A stretch of 64,000 nt of DNA, from assembly GCA_023390335.1 (NCBI GenBank), contig JAEWCZ010000086.1, positions 1-64,000 of the forward strand, given 5' to 3'. This stretch comes from Bacillota bacterium (GTDB lineage: Bacteria; Bacillota; Clostridia; Acetivibrionales; DSM-1351). Numbering within the stretch: the first letter of the stretch is position 1; each line of letters opens with the position of its first letter. Position numbers and translations under genes: made by a program. Below are positions 43,309 through 53,500 of the stretch, in pieces. The notes below the pieces were generated by a model. It was given only the letters and a program-made list of their open reading frames with translations, was not told the origin of the DNA and made no database searches.

Positions 43309-45222
43309 TTATTCCTTATAAAAATTTTTGCAAATTTCAGCAATCCTTGCACATATATCAGGCTCAAACATAAGAAGCAAGTGGCTGTCGGCTTCGATAT
43401 CAACCAGATGAAAATGGGCCATCTGCCGCCGCCATTCCTCCCAGTGATCGATAAGGTCCTCCGGCGTTTTATCCCCATGGAAAAGGAAATATGGCTCATA
43501 CGGACCCAGAAAGGCATCATTTTTATTTCTAATATAATAACAAGTCAGAGCATCGCGGTCAGGTAAAGGCAAAACCTGGAACTTGTCAGCTTCAAAGGAT
43601 TGCTGAACTCTTAAATTATGTTGGAAAATCTCATAAAGCTCCTCTTCTGATTTGACCGATGAAAGTCCTCGGGATTTCCCGGTTTTAATCAAATACTTCA
43701 AAAGCTCCCCCGAACTTAAGTCAGGGGCGATTTCTTCTCTTTTGAAAAACTTCCCTACCATCTTCCGAGGTTCTTGCCTGATTCTAAAAGCCAACGACAT
43801 ATTTACCGCCTGGAGTATCTTTGTTTCCTCCGAAAATCTGATTTTTTCCATCGCACAGGTATCGAGGGTATTTACCATGACAATACTCCCAACAGCCTGT
43901 CCCTGCATCTGGAGTTGCCTTGCAACTTCATAGGCTATGGCTCCCCCCAGGGAATATCCACCCAAATCATAGGGTCCTTCGTTTTGCACCGACCGGATAA
44001 GTTTAACATAGTAGGAGGCTAAGTCTGGTATCCCTGTTACCGACTCTTTTCCCGACATCTTACCCAAGGCCTGCAAGCCGTAGAACGGTCGTTTACACCT
44101 TCCCGCAATTACCTGATAACCTTCCAGTCCGCCCCCATCGCCATGAATCCAAAAAACAGGACGCCCTGTAGCACTTTTGTTTAAGTGGATAAGCTCGGTG
44201 TATTGCTTCTTACCTTCTGTTTTATTGGTTATTGGGGAGGTATCCGGTATTTTGACAGGATTTTTGTTCAAAATGCCTTTGGTATAGGACTCTTTCATTT
44301 CCGTCAGCATTTTTGTCCAATCCCGTGAGGTCACCTCGCTCTGCTCCTCTTTCTGGGTTTCAGGCGTACTTTGAAAGGCAGATAAAATCTTTTGAATAGT
44401 CTCTGGCTTGCTTATAAAGGTCTGTTGCTGCATCTCCCATTCTTTTTTGACCGTTTCTTCCACGCGTTTTTTAATTGAATCTGTCATATGTGCCTTCATA
44501 AGTACCAGGGATTCCAGAGGAGCCTGGGCAACCTCTGCTGCAAGCTTTATGGCGTAGGGTAGCACCTCTTTACGGGGTAAGACCGGAATCTGTACCCCGC
44601 GGCCTGCCAACTCAGACCCCCTGTAATTCCTACCTGTATAGAGAATCTCATTTCCAAGATTCACTCCCAGCTTTTCAGGTACAATAAAGGTTGCACCATC
44701 CCCGGGTGTAAAACCATATTGCATATGGTTGCAAGTATAGAAGCTTTCACTGCTCATCACGATAAAATCGCAAAAAAGTCCCATACACAAGCCACTCCCG
44801 ATTGCATGCCCCTGCATTGCCGCGATTACTGGAATTTTGCAGTCCAGAGGAAGTCTGAAGAAGTATGCTTCAGTCATTTTTACCTTTCCATCATGGATGG
44901 CCTGCATGCCCTCTTTATTCCCTCCGCAGGCAAAATAACTGTCATATCCGGTCATAACCACCGCTTTGAATTTCGAGTCTTCCTGAATTGCCGTAAAGGC
45001 CTTCATAAGACCTACCACCAAATCAATGGAGAAGGTGTTTTTATCCTTTTTATCCTCCATGGTCACCAGCGCAACACCGGGTGAAACCTCTTCGAGCCGA
45101 ACTACAGCATTATCGTTGGGTTTATCAGTAACACTGCTTAATAGACTATTCATTTGTTTTTCCGCTTCTTCCGGACTTATTTGTCCGCTTTTCAACGCAA
45201 CTAAAATTTCTTTTACATTCAT
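43309..45222 (-). CDS. Fusion of ECH2 (PksI-like decarboxylase) and thioesterase
   Basis: A 637-residue two-domain protein. A short helical N-terminus (KEILVALKSGQISPEEAEKQ) leads into an enoyl-CoA hydratase-fold domain (~35-290). Its YFACGGNKEGM and GHAIGSGLCMG pattern is that of ECH2, which decarboxylates the glutaconyl intermediate in beta-branching. The C-terminal alpha/beta-hydrolase (~341-637) is a type I/II-like thioesterase with VFWIHGDGGG, nucleophile S424 in GGYSLGGA and His 614 in ADSHLLL. The megasynthase has no TE of its own, so this one is the likely release enzyme. ATG 45222 has AGGTG 8 bases upstream; the frame from 45231 contains it. Confidence 0.9.
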   Translation of the reverse strand: MNVKEILVALKSGQISPEEAEKQMNSLLSSVTDKPNDNAVVRLEEVSPGVALVTMEDKKDKNTFSIDLVVGLMKAFTAIQEDSKFKAVVMTGYDSYFACGGNKEGMQAIHDGKVKMTEAYFFRLPLDCKIPVIAAMQGHAIGSGLCMGLFCDFIVMSSESFYTCNHMQYGFTPGDGATFIVPEKLGVNLGNEILYTGRNYRGSELAGRGVQIPVLPRKEVLPYAIKLAAEVAQAPLESLVLMKAHMTDSIKKRVEETVKKEWEMQQQTFISKPETIQKILSAFQSTPETQKEEQSEVTSRDWTKMLTEMKESYTKGILNKNPVKIPDTSPITNKTEGKKQYTELIHLNKSATGRPVFWIHGDGGGLEGYQVIAGRCKRPFYGLQALGKMSGKESVTGIPDLASYYVKLIRSVQNEGPYDLGGYSLGGAIAYEVARQLQMQGQAVGSIVMVNTLDTCAMEKIRFSEETKILQAVNMSLAFRIRQEPRKMVGKFFKREEIAPDLSSGELLKYLIKTGKSRGLSSVKSEEELYEIFQHNLRVQQSFEADKFQVLPLPDRDALTCYYIRNKNDAFLGPYEPYFLFHGDKTPEDLIDHWEEWRRQMAHFHLVDIEADSHLLLMFEPDICARIAEICKNFYKE

Positions 45223-45270
45223 GCAAATCACCTGCCAGTTACTTAATCTATGCCTTGTTCCGGGTACAGT

Positions 45271-46035
45271 TTAATCGTTCCACGGAAATTTTCCCGTCTC
45301 TAGATACCTGAGAATCCCTTTTACAACCATGGGATTTGAGAACATATCTTTATTGGCCGCAACAGCATATGCTTTTGAATCCTCCAGAGTATTAAACAAC
45401 CCATGTACATACTGCTTATATTTTGTTATACCCACTTTTGACAAATGCTTAAGTCTTAGAAGGTGCCGTTTCAGCAAAGCGTCAATGTTTTCACTGCAAT
45501 CATCAACCAACCCCCAGGCCAAGGCTTGTACCGAGGTAATCGGCTGGGTCATCACCGTCATATAGTGGGCCTTCTGAAAGCCCATCCGACGGATTAGAAA
45601 GGGCATGACGCAAGCGGGAAACAGTCCAAACAGCAGTTCTGATAAACTGAATTGAGTGCTTTGGTCTGCCAGTACGATATCGCTGGCTGCAACAAAGCCT
45701 ATGCCTCCCGCATTTGCCCGGCCTCTTACATAGGAGATGGTTATATAAGGGCCTGTGGCCAACTTGAGCCACAAATCGTATAACGGCTCTGGATTGCTTT
45801 CTCTTTGCAGGCCGTCAAGGTATCTTTCTTGCACTTCCTGGAAGTCCCCGCCAAAGCAAAAAATTTCCGGTGAACCTAACAAAACTACGATGGTTATTGC
45901 TTCCTCACACAGTTCCAGCACCTCGCGGAGTTCATTAATCATACACTCATTGATGGAATTGTTAGCCTCGGGACGGTCGAATTTTATATAGCATATCTTA
46001 TCCTGGAAACTTACGTTTATTGTACGGTAACTCAT
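45271..46035 (-). CDS. Enoyl-CoA hydratase-like ECH1 (PksH-like dehydratase)
   Basis: A 254-residue crotonase-fold protein. EIFCFGGDFQEVQE and RGRANAGGIGFVAASDIVLA resemble PksH-type ECH1, which dehydrates the HMG-like intermediate on the acceptor ACP. It starts at 46035 with AGGTGG 5 bases before the ATG, and the ATG overlaps the HMG-synthase stop codon (ATGA), so the two are translationally coupled. ECH2 follows 48 bases later. Confidence 0.92.
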   Translation of the reverse strand: MSYRTINVSFQDKICYIKFDRPEANNSINECMINELREVLELCEEAITIVVLLGSPEIFCFGGDFQEVQERYLDGLQRESNPEPLYDLWLKLATGPYITISYVRGRANAGGIGFVAASDIVLADQSTQFSLSELLFGLFPACVMPFLIRRMGFQKAHYMTVMTQPITSVQALAWGLVDDCSENIDALLKRHLLRLKHLSKVGITKYKQYVHGLFNTLEDSKAYAVAANKDMFSNPMVVKGILRYLETGKFPWND

Positions 46036-47294
46036 GCTGTCCACCTATATTCTCTATGGAAATTATTGATTTCATCCAGTATCAAGTATCCTTTTCCTTG
46101 CATCACGTCCGTGATTCCCGGAATTATGTCGTGCTGTAGCTTTAAATTTCTGGTACCAAACCTTATGGTGCTGTTACTCAAAAATAATTTTTCATACTCT
46201 TCTATATTTAGCTCATATCGTTGGTTAAGATGCTTTTCGATGTTCATCCCCTTTAAGCATTTTTGTCCATCAGGTGTTACCACCCCACTGTAGAATTCCG
46301 AACAGCAGCCGGAGCCGTATGAAAAACAGCCAATTCTTTTGGGTGTGTTAAATTCACCGTTATCAATAGTACTGGCCAAGGAAAGGAATACAGTTCCTCC
46401 CATGATGTTAGCCACCCGCTGACAGTAAATCATTCCCGGCATAACTCTCTTGTTGAAATCCGCTTCAATTTCGGAAGGCTTCGCCTTAACCATCTTCCTC
46501 ATCATTGTTCGGTGAGCACCCTTTACCATTCCTCCAAATGGTGTATGAAAGGCAAGGTACTGGAAGGTGTCCCTATAGTTCACATCCGCCACTCTTTTCT
46601 GATATTCTAGGAAAGAGTTCTCACAGCAATCCAGGTATGTCATCAGCGAAATGTCGGAGTTACCAGCCTCACTGTCTGGAATGGGGCGGCAGGTATCACA
46701 TATCTCATAGCCGTAATACCCGTTTGCTCCTACATCCACTTGAAATACAACAGGGTTTTCACTAACCAGAAGTGCAACAGCACCTGCTCCCACGCTCGGT
46801 TCTGCAAAAGACCAGTCAGCTGATAATACATTTCCGCCCTCTTCCACGATAAATCGGGATATATCCGATGCTATTACAAGGGCTTTAGCTCCCGGCGAGA
46901 CTTGGGATAAAACAAAATTTACTGCCATCTGGAATCCCGCAGTACCTGAGAAGCAAGCATTCTTAAGCTCAAACAACCTGCAATTCCTGTTCAGTCCCAG
47001 ATAATGGTGAATATATGTACTTAAGGATTTCCCAAAGTCAATTCCTGACTCGGTGCAGGTGACCAAAAGCTCGATACGATCCTTTTCCTCCGCGGAGAGT
47101 GCATCCACTATGGGCTTTGCAGCATTGACTCCGTAAGTAACTGGATCCTCAAAAGGTAATGCTACCGATTTTTCCTTCATGAGAAGGTTTTCAAACCTCG
47201 CTCTATCCAACTGCCGGTGCTGTGCCAGCTTAACAACATCCACGTATGCTGTGCCACCAAAAAAGTTCATCGCTTCAATTCCGACACTAACCAT
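46032..47294 (-). CDS. HMG-CoA synthase homologue of the beta-branching cassette
   Basis: A 420-residue HCS that condenses acetyl from the donor ACP with a beta-keto thioester on the acceptor ACP. It has SVGIEAMNFFGGTAYVD, catalytic E82 in VTCTESGIDFGKS, C114 in LKNACFSGTAG and H250 in AFHTPFGGMV, so the Glu-Cys-His triad is complete. ATG 47294 has GGGAGG about 10 bases upstream; the longer TTG frame to 47321 contains it. It directly follows the megasynthase gene and overlaps ECH1 by 4 bases. Confidence 0.95.
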   Translation of the reverse strand: MVSVGIEAMNFFGGTAYVDVVKLAQHRQLDRARFENLLMKEKSVALPFEDPVTYGVNAAKPIVDALSAEEKDRIELLVTCTESGIDFGKSLSTYIHHYLGLNRNCRLFELKNACFSGTAGFQMAVNFVLSQVSPGAKALVIASDISRFIVEEGGNVLSADWSFAEPSVGAGAVALLVSENPVVFQVDVGANGYYGYEICDTCRPIPDSEAGNSDISLMTYLDCCENSFLEYQKRVADVNYRDTFQYLAFHTPFGGMVKGAHRTMMRKMVKAKPSEIEADFNKRVMPGMIYCQRVANIMGGTVFLSLASTIDNGEFNTPKRIGCFSYGSGCCSEFYSGVVTPDGQKCLKGMNIEKHLNQRYELNIEEYEKLFLSNSTIRFGTRNLKLQHDIIPGITDVMQGKGYLILDEINNFHREYRWTA

Positions 47295-47323
47295 GTCTGA
47301 TTTTCCTCCCATCAAATTCAAAT

Positions 47324-50300
47324 TTATTGATTTTCCTTAAATAACTGATTAATAATTTCATCTGTTTGCTCAATATCCATGGTGCCTTCATGAACATTTT
47401 GAATCAACTCCCGTATAGACAATGACGGTGCTGCTTCCTCATTAGACTGTGCCGTAACACTTTCTGCCATTTCTTTGACAAGAAATTTCGCAAACTCACG
47501 AATGCTAGGATAGTGATAGATGGTTGCAGCTTCAACACTGGTGCCGTACTTTTTATTTATCGTATCTACCCATTCCACACTGATGATGGAGTCCATGCCA
47601 ATATCTATGAATTTAGCATCCAAATCAAGATCGTTGCAGTTCATGGCCAGAACTTCAGCCAGACTTACCACAAGCTCCTCTTCCAATGATTCCATGGATG
47701 CTCCCCATGACACGGCTGCACTTTTTTCTGTTTTTGCACCGAAATCAATGACAGACTCAATACTGGAATGGTCCGTTTCCACCTGAGGTATGGGAGGTAT
47801 GGCTACTGGCTCTTTCCTGGATAGTATATCAACAGGTGTAACCGGACTACTCTTACCGATTTCATTTGACAGAAAAGCAGCCAGTTCCTTTATACTGGGA
47901 TAATCGTAGATAATGGTGGCAGGTATTTCCATGCCATATCTTTTATTGATCGTCTGGGTCCATTCTACACCGATAATAGAATCCAGACCCATATCTATAA
48001 ATTTGCAGTCCGATTCAATATCCGAATAAGACATCGATAATGCCTCAGCCAGTGTTGCTTTAAGTTCTGCCTCCAACCCTTCCAATGAGGAATTTTCACG
48101 AGCTTCAAGAGCATCATGGGTATGCCGGGATGTGTCAGCATCCGGTTCATTTGTTTCCTCTTGGATCGGTACCATGCTTTCTAACGAAGCACCGTGGGCA
48201 AAACCATTCTTATTTAGATTTTTTTCGATGAACAATGCCAGTTGGCGGATATTTGGATACTCATAAATCATACTGCTTTCGATGGAATATCCATAGAGTC
48301 TGTCGATAGCATTAACCCATTCCACACCGGTAATCGAGTCCAATCCCATATTTATGAATGCAGTATCGACGTCAATATCCTCCGGATTCATTGACAAAAC
48401 CTGGGCTAACGTTGAAATCAAGCCTTTCTGTAGGACTTCCGTCTGAATAGCGGTTTTAGGTTCATTGCTCCTTTCGCTCTGGTTTATAGGCTCAGCCGTA
48501 TCTCTTACAGTTTTCAAATCTTTTAAATTAATTACAGGCTTTGGCCTGACTCCAAGACTACCAGCACCATCAAATTTGCCCAACACTGACTTTAGAATAA
48601 TGTTTTCAGGTTTCGCTACAGTTTTTTTAACCAGCGGTTTTGCCACTGCTTGGGCTTTTACAGAATTTGATTTAGGTATACTTTTTACATCTGCCTTGTT
48701 GTCTACATCCCATCTTTCGGTTATCAGCGATTTTTCTCTATTGGTCTGCACCGCCGGGGAAGGCTCATTTACTGAACCGTTCTGACCTTTCCAGTATTTA
48801 CTCCTGGCAAAGGGATACGTGGGCAGATGCAATCTTTTTGCTCTGGAATTGAAGAGCTCACTCCATGAGATGTCATAGCCCTGACAATAAAACTCAGCTA
48901 ATGTACACAGAATATCCTGGTATTTGCTATTGTTATGACGTTCATCAAAGCTTTGTTTTATCAGATCCTGCGTATAGGTTTGAATTACCTTTCGCCCGCT
49001 AAAATCTCTGGGCACCTTGCCAGAGAACTGGTTTGGCAATTTTTCTTTCTCAAGCATCTTCCTCAACATCATAGCTGCATCTTCTCGGTTCTTGGCAACG
49101 ATTGCACACCTGTGGCTGAAATGTTGGCGACCCTCCAACAAGGTATAGCTTATATCCGCTAGTGTATAATCTTCATATTTTTTTCCGTCCAGCAAAGCTA
49201 TTATATCCCTAGCCTTTTCCTCCAGTGCTACCGGCGTCTTAGCAGAAAAGGCGATCATATAGAAGGGAAGCTCCAAAGTTTGACTTCCGGCCTCCTTATT
49301 CTTATAGCTTTGAACTACCATATGGGCATTGGTCCCACTCATTCCAAAGGCACTGATGGCTCCCATCCTCTTTTTCCCATTCTTTTCAAGCCATGGACGG
49401 TTTGCCTTATTCACATAAAACGGGCTTTGCTCCCATTCTATATAATCATTTTCCTGCTCGCAGTTGAGGCTTGCCGGTATGGTTTCATGACGTAAAGACT
49501 GTACCAATGCTGTCAGACTAAGCAAGCCGGAAGCGGCGAAGCTATGCCCGAAGTTGGTTTTTGTTGAGGTCAAGGCACAGAAAGCCTGCTTTTTTGTATA
49601 GTCTTTAAAAATATTGTTTAAGGCATTTATTTCTACCGGATCTCCCAATTTTGTCCCTGTACCGTGAGTTATAATATACTCTATATCCTCGGGATTCAGC
49701 TTGCTGCGCTCATAAACCAACTTTAACAAATCTGCCTGTGCTATGCTGCTGGGTGCTGTAATGCCGTTGGTTTTGCCGTCATAGTTGATCCCGCTCCCGC
49801 GAATAATTGCATAAATGGGATCACCGTCTGCTTCAGCCTGTGAAAGGCGTTTTAGCACTACAGCTACAATGGCCTCACCAGGGACCATACCGCTGGCCCT
49901 TTTGTCGAAAGCGAAGCATTTACCATCAGGAGACAGCATACCCGCCTGAGTTACCATTTCAAAGGTCTCTGCAGCCAACATCAGGTTCACTCCAGCCACA
50001 ATAGCAGTTTCGCACTCAACATTCCGTAGGCTGAGGCATGCCTGGTGTGCAGCCACTAACCCTGATGAACATGCCGTATTAATTGCCATATTGGGACCTG
50101 AAAGATTTAAAAAGTATGAAAGTCTTCCTGATAAAACTCCGGGGTGATTTGAGGTTATTGGTGCATCCATGCCTGTGATGAACTGGTAATCCCCTGTTTC
50201 AGCTCCTACAAACATACCTATTCTTCCCTTGTTGATTTGCTTTGACCCATAACCTGCATCCTCCAGTGCATTCCAAGCCTCCTGCAATAGGAGCCTTTGT

Positions 50301-50536
50301 CTGGGGTCCATGGTTGTAGCTTCCCTAGGTGAAATTTCAAAAAACAATGGGTCAAATTCGCTGACTCCCGGTACGAAACCGCATCTCCATTTTGGATTCA
50401 CTTCTGCTCTATTGGCAAACCTATCTTCCGGAGGCTCTTTTATCACTTCCCTTCCTTCTTCAAGGATAGTCCACATTTCGTCAATATTCCGTGCATCCGG
50501 GAAGCGTCCACTCATTCCGATGATTGCAATTGGTTC
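47324..50536 (-). other. Terminal PKS module: KS with three tandem beta-branching ACPs and helical tail
   Basis: The last KS has the full Cys-His-His set (INTACSSG, ITHGTGT, TNFGHS). A ~300-residue linker without DH or KR leads to three ACPs. Each has Trp at Ser+6 (W4032, W4151, W4281, in DSI-x-x-VEW), the known flag for HMG-synthase-type beta-branching. The other four ACPs of the protein have Val or Leu there. The protein ends with a ~30-residue helical tail (IRELIQNVHEGTMDIEQTDE) rather than a TE. Confidence 0.9.
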
Positions 50537-53500
50537 GGGGACTCCTTGAGCCTCAGTATAAATTGTCTTCCTTATTCTGGCAGACTTTTGCCTTTTTGCC
50601 AGTGCTTCATTATTTTGCAATGTACTCTCAGCCCGTTCTTTTGTTAAGGTTATTGTTGTTTCTTCCTGGTAAAATGCAACTACTGTTTCATTTTTCTCTT
50701 TTACAAAGTACTCTACCAGTTTCTCTATGGTGGAGTACCCATAAAATATAGCTGGAGTAACTTCTATACCGTAATGATTTGTCAAAACCGTCGCTAGTTC
50801 TGTCAGGCTGATGGAATCAAATCCGAAATCCGCAAGATTGATCTCCCTATCAAGCCTGTCCTTTGACATTCTTAGAACTTTACCTATGAGTTCCTTTAAA
50901 TCCCATTCTATGCACTGCTCCAGATTCATCCCCTTCATTTCAGCTCTTCTTCCCTTTCCTGATGGACTTGAGACTACTACTGTTGTCCTAGCAGGCGACT
51001 GTTCGATCTTTTCCAAGCCGAGAAAACGTTTAACGCGTGCTGGCTGACCAACAAATACCAGATGTTGGTATCTATCTTGTGCCAATACCCGGTCGAACAT
51101 TTCAAGACCTTCTTCTAACTCCAAGAAGCGCTGACCGCTGGATTTTAGGTACATTTTGGTATTGTTATCCCCAACACTCATACCTCCATCCTTCCACAAA
51201 GGCCAGTTGATGACAAATGCCTTTCCGCTACCGACTCCTTTCATTCTGGTATTACGATAGTCTGCGTAAGTCATCAGGAAGCGGTTTGCAATTGCATAGT
51301 CACAGGAACCGAAGTCTCCCAAAATGGCCGCAGAAGAGGAGAAATAACAGATAAAATCCGGACTCTCGTCTATTAACAATTTATCAATCAGCAAGGCTCC
51401 TTCTATTTTAGGAGCTAAAACCCGCTGAAAGCTTGTATAATCTTTTTCAAAAACAAGCTGGTACTCTTCGACTCCAGCAGCATGGATTATCCCGGTAATG
51501 GGTCCGAACCGTTTTCTTGCATCTTCCAAACCAGCCTTCATAGCAGGCAGATCACAAACATCTGCCTGAATATACATCACCTGGCTGCCCATGGCCGATA
51601 TTTCATTTATTTTTGACTGCTTCCAGTCGTCCAAAGGAGATCTTCCAGTCAATATTAAGTTTATAGGCTGTGCCTTAGCCATATGACGGGCAAATATCAA
51701 ACCCAATCCTCCACAGCCCCCGGTAATGAGGTAAGTAGCTCCTACCTTGAAGCTTACGCTTCCGTCTTTAAGGCTTGTAGGTTGAATTCTGTATACATGG
51801 CGTTTTTCATTCTTATATAAGACACCCTCTAGCTTTTTCGCCTGTAGTTCTATCATCAACCTCCCGAACATACTTTTTATGCCGCTTACTCCAGCCTCCT
51901 GTTGAGCAGTCTGGTATATAGCTGCCAATTGGGTATTGGGCATAACAAGGCCTAAGGATCTTTCAAACCCAATCCATGATTCTAGGTAGCAGCGTTCCAA
52001 GGTATTTTCAAATTGACCAGCCAATAGAATTCTTTTCACTTTCAGCTTAGCATTCGAAACTGACCTTAAAATGGATATGATTGGCAAATAGTTTTCGACG
52101 ATACTACTATCCTCCAGAGTCCACATATAAAGGATTGCATCTATTTCTCCCACCGTTTTCTGGATGCTGACTAACGCTTCTTTGTATGTGTCCGGATCAT
52201 TGGTATCTACATTGTAATTTTCTTCTCCGTTCTTCCGGTAGCCATCACTTTGCTGGATGAAGATAGCCTGTGTGCCTGAATTGGCTGTTCTTATCTCTTC
52301 AAGGACGGCCTTTTGGTTTTCAGTCTTAGAGACAAAAACAACCAGAGTTTTGATGTCAGTCTGCAAAAACTCTGTCAATGCCTCTTCCTGCCAGGTTTCT
52401 TCAAAGGTCAGCATTTCATAAGCTTCTTCTGGGGCGGCCTCTGCCTTATTTGAATCCACATCAGCCCCTAGCGTACTTTGCACGAACTCTAGTCCTTTCA
52501 TCCTGACACAAACTTTTCCCTGCATATCACAAAGGTCAATATCCAATACTACATTCCCTGACACATCATCGGCAATACTTACAAATGCCCACATGGAAGG
52601 CGTACATTCGCCCATAATTTCAATTTCCCTGAGTTCATCCGGGAAGGTAAGATTAACGGGAGACTGGCCATTTCTTTCAATCAATGGAGCCGCGGCTTGT
52701 AAAGCAGATACCAGAATACCCGGATTCAGGAAAAATCCATCTTCCTTACCTGCCGATGAAGCAGGGAGGGACAGTCTTGCCGCTGCACGATTCTGACCGA
52801 TATAAACCTCAACAAGGCCTTGATACCCGATGTCATACTTAACTCCAAAGGCTTCAGATGCGTGGTAGCATTGTGATACCGGGAAGCTTCCACCGCATTT
52901 TGCAATTTCCCCGTTCAAATCCAATATCCTCGAGGGGGCTACGTCCATCAAAACCGCCATACCCCTGCAGTATACTTCATTTCCATTATCATTATATATT
53001 TCAAAAGAGATATTCTCATTATCATCCAAAAACAACCCGATATGTACCAAAGCATTTCCACTCATCAAAAGTGTATCTTCAAAAACCAGGTTTTTAATAC
53101 TAAATACCCCTGGGGTTTCTAACCCCTTTGAAGAAGCTTCTAGAGCAGCCCTTGCCATTTCAAGGAAAACAATACCAGGCATGGCTTTTGTACCATTTAC
53201 GGTGCAATCAGCCAGAAAATACTCGCTTCCGGTAAAGGTTGAGCTGAAACGCTGTTCGGCCAGGTTCGAAGTATTGGTGTGCAATAGCGGATGCAGCCAG
53301 TTTACACTGCCTGAGGCCTGCTCGGTTTTTTGTTCGGTTTCCTGAGGAACCCAGTACCTTTCTTTTGCGAAGGGGTATGTGGGCAAGCTGATTCTCTCGG
53401 GTTTTTTGTCTCCGTAAATTCTGTTCCAGTCAAAATGGAATCCCTTAGTCCACAACTCCAATAATTGTTTGTATTTCCTGCTTTTAATCATTTCCTCTAC

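Noticed and set aside
45271..46035. This protein as a fatty-acid-oxidation enoyl-CoA hydratase
   Set aside because: It overlaps the HMG synthase stop codon and carries PksH-like FCFGGDFQEV. There are no other beta-oxidation genes nearby.
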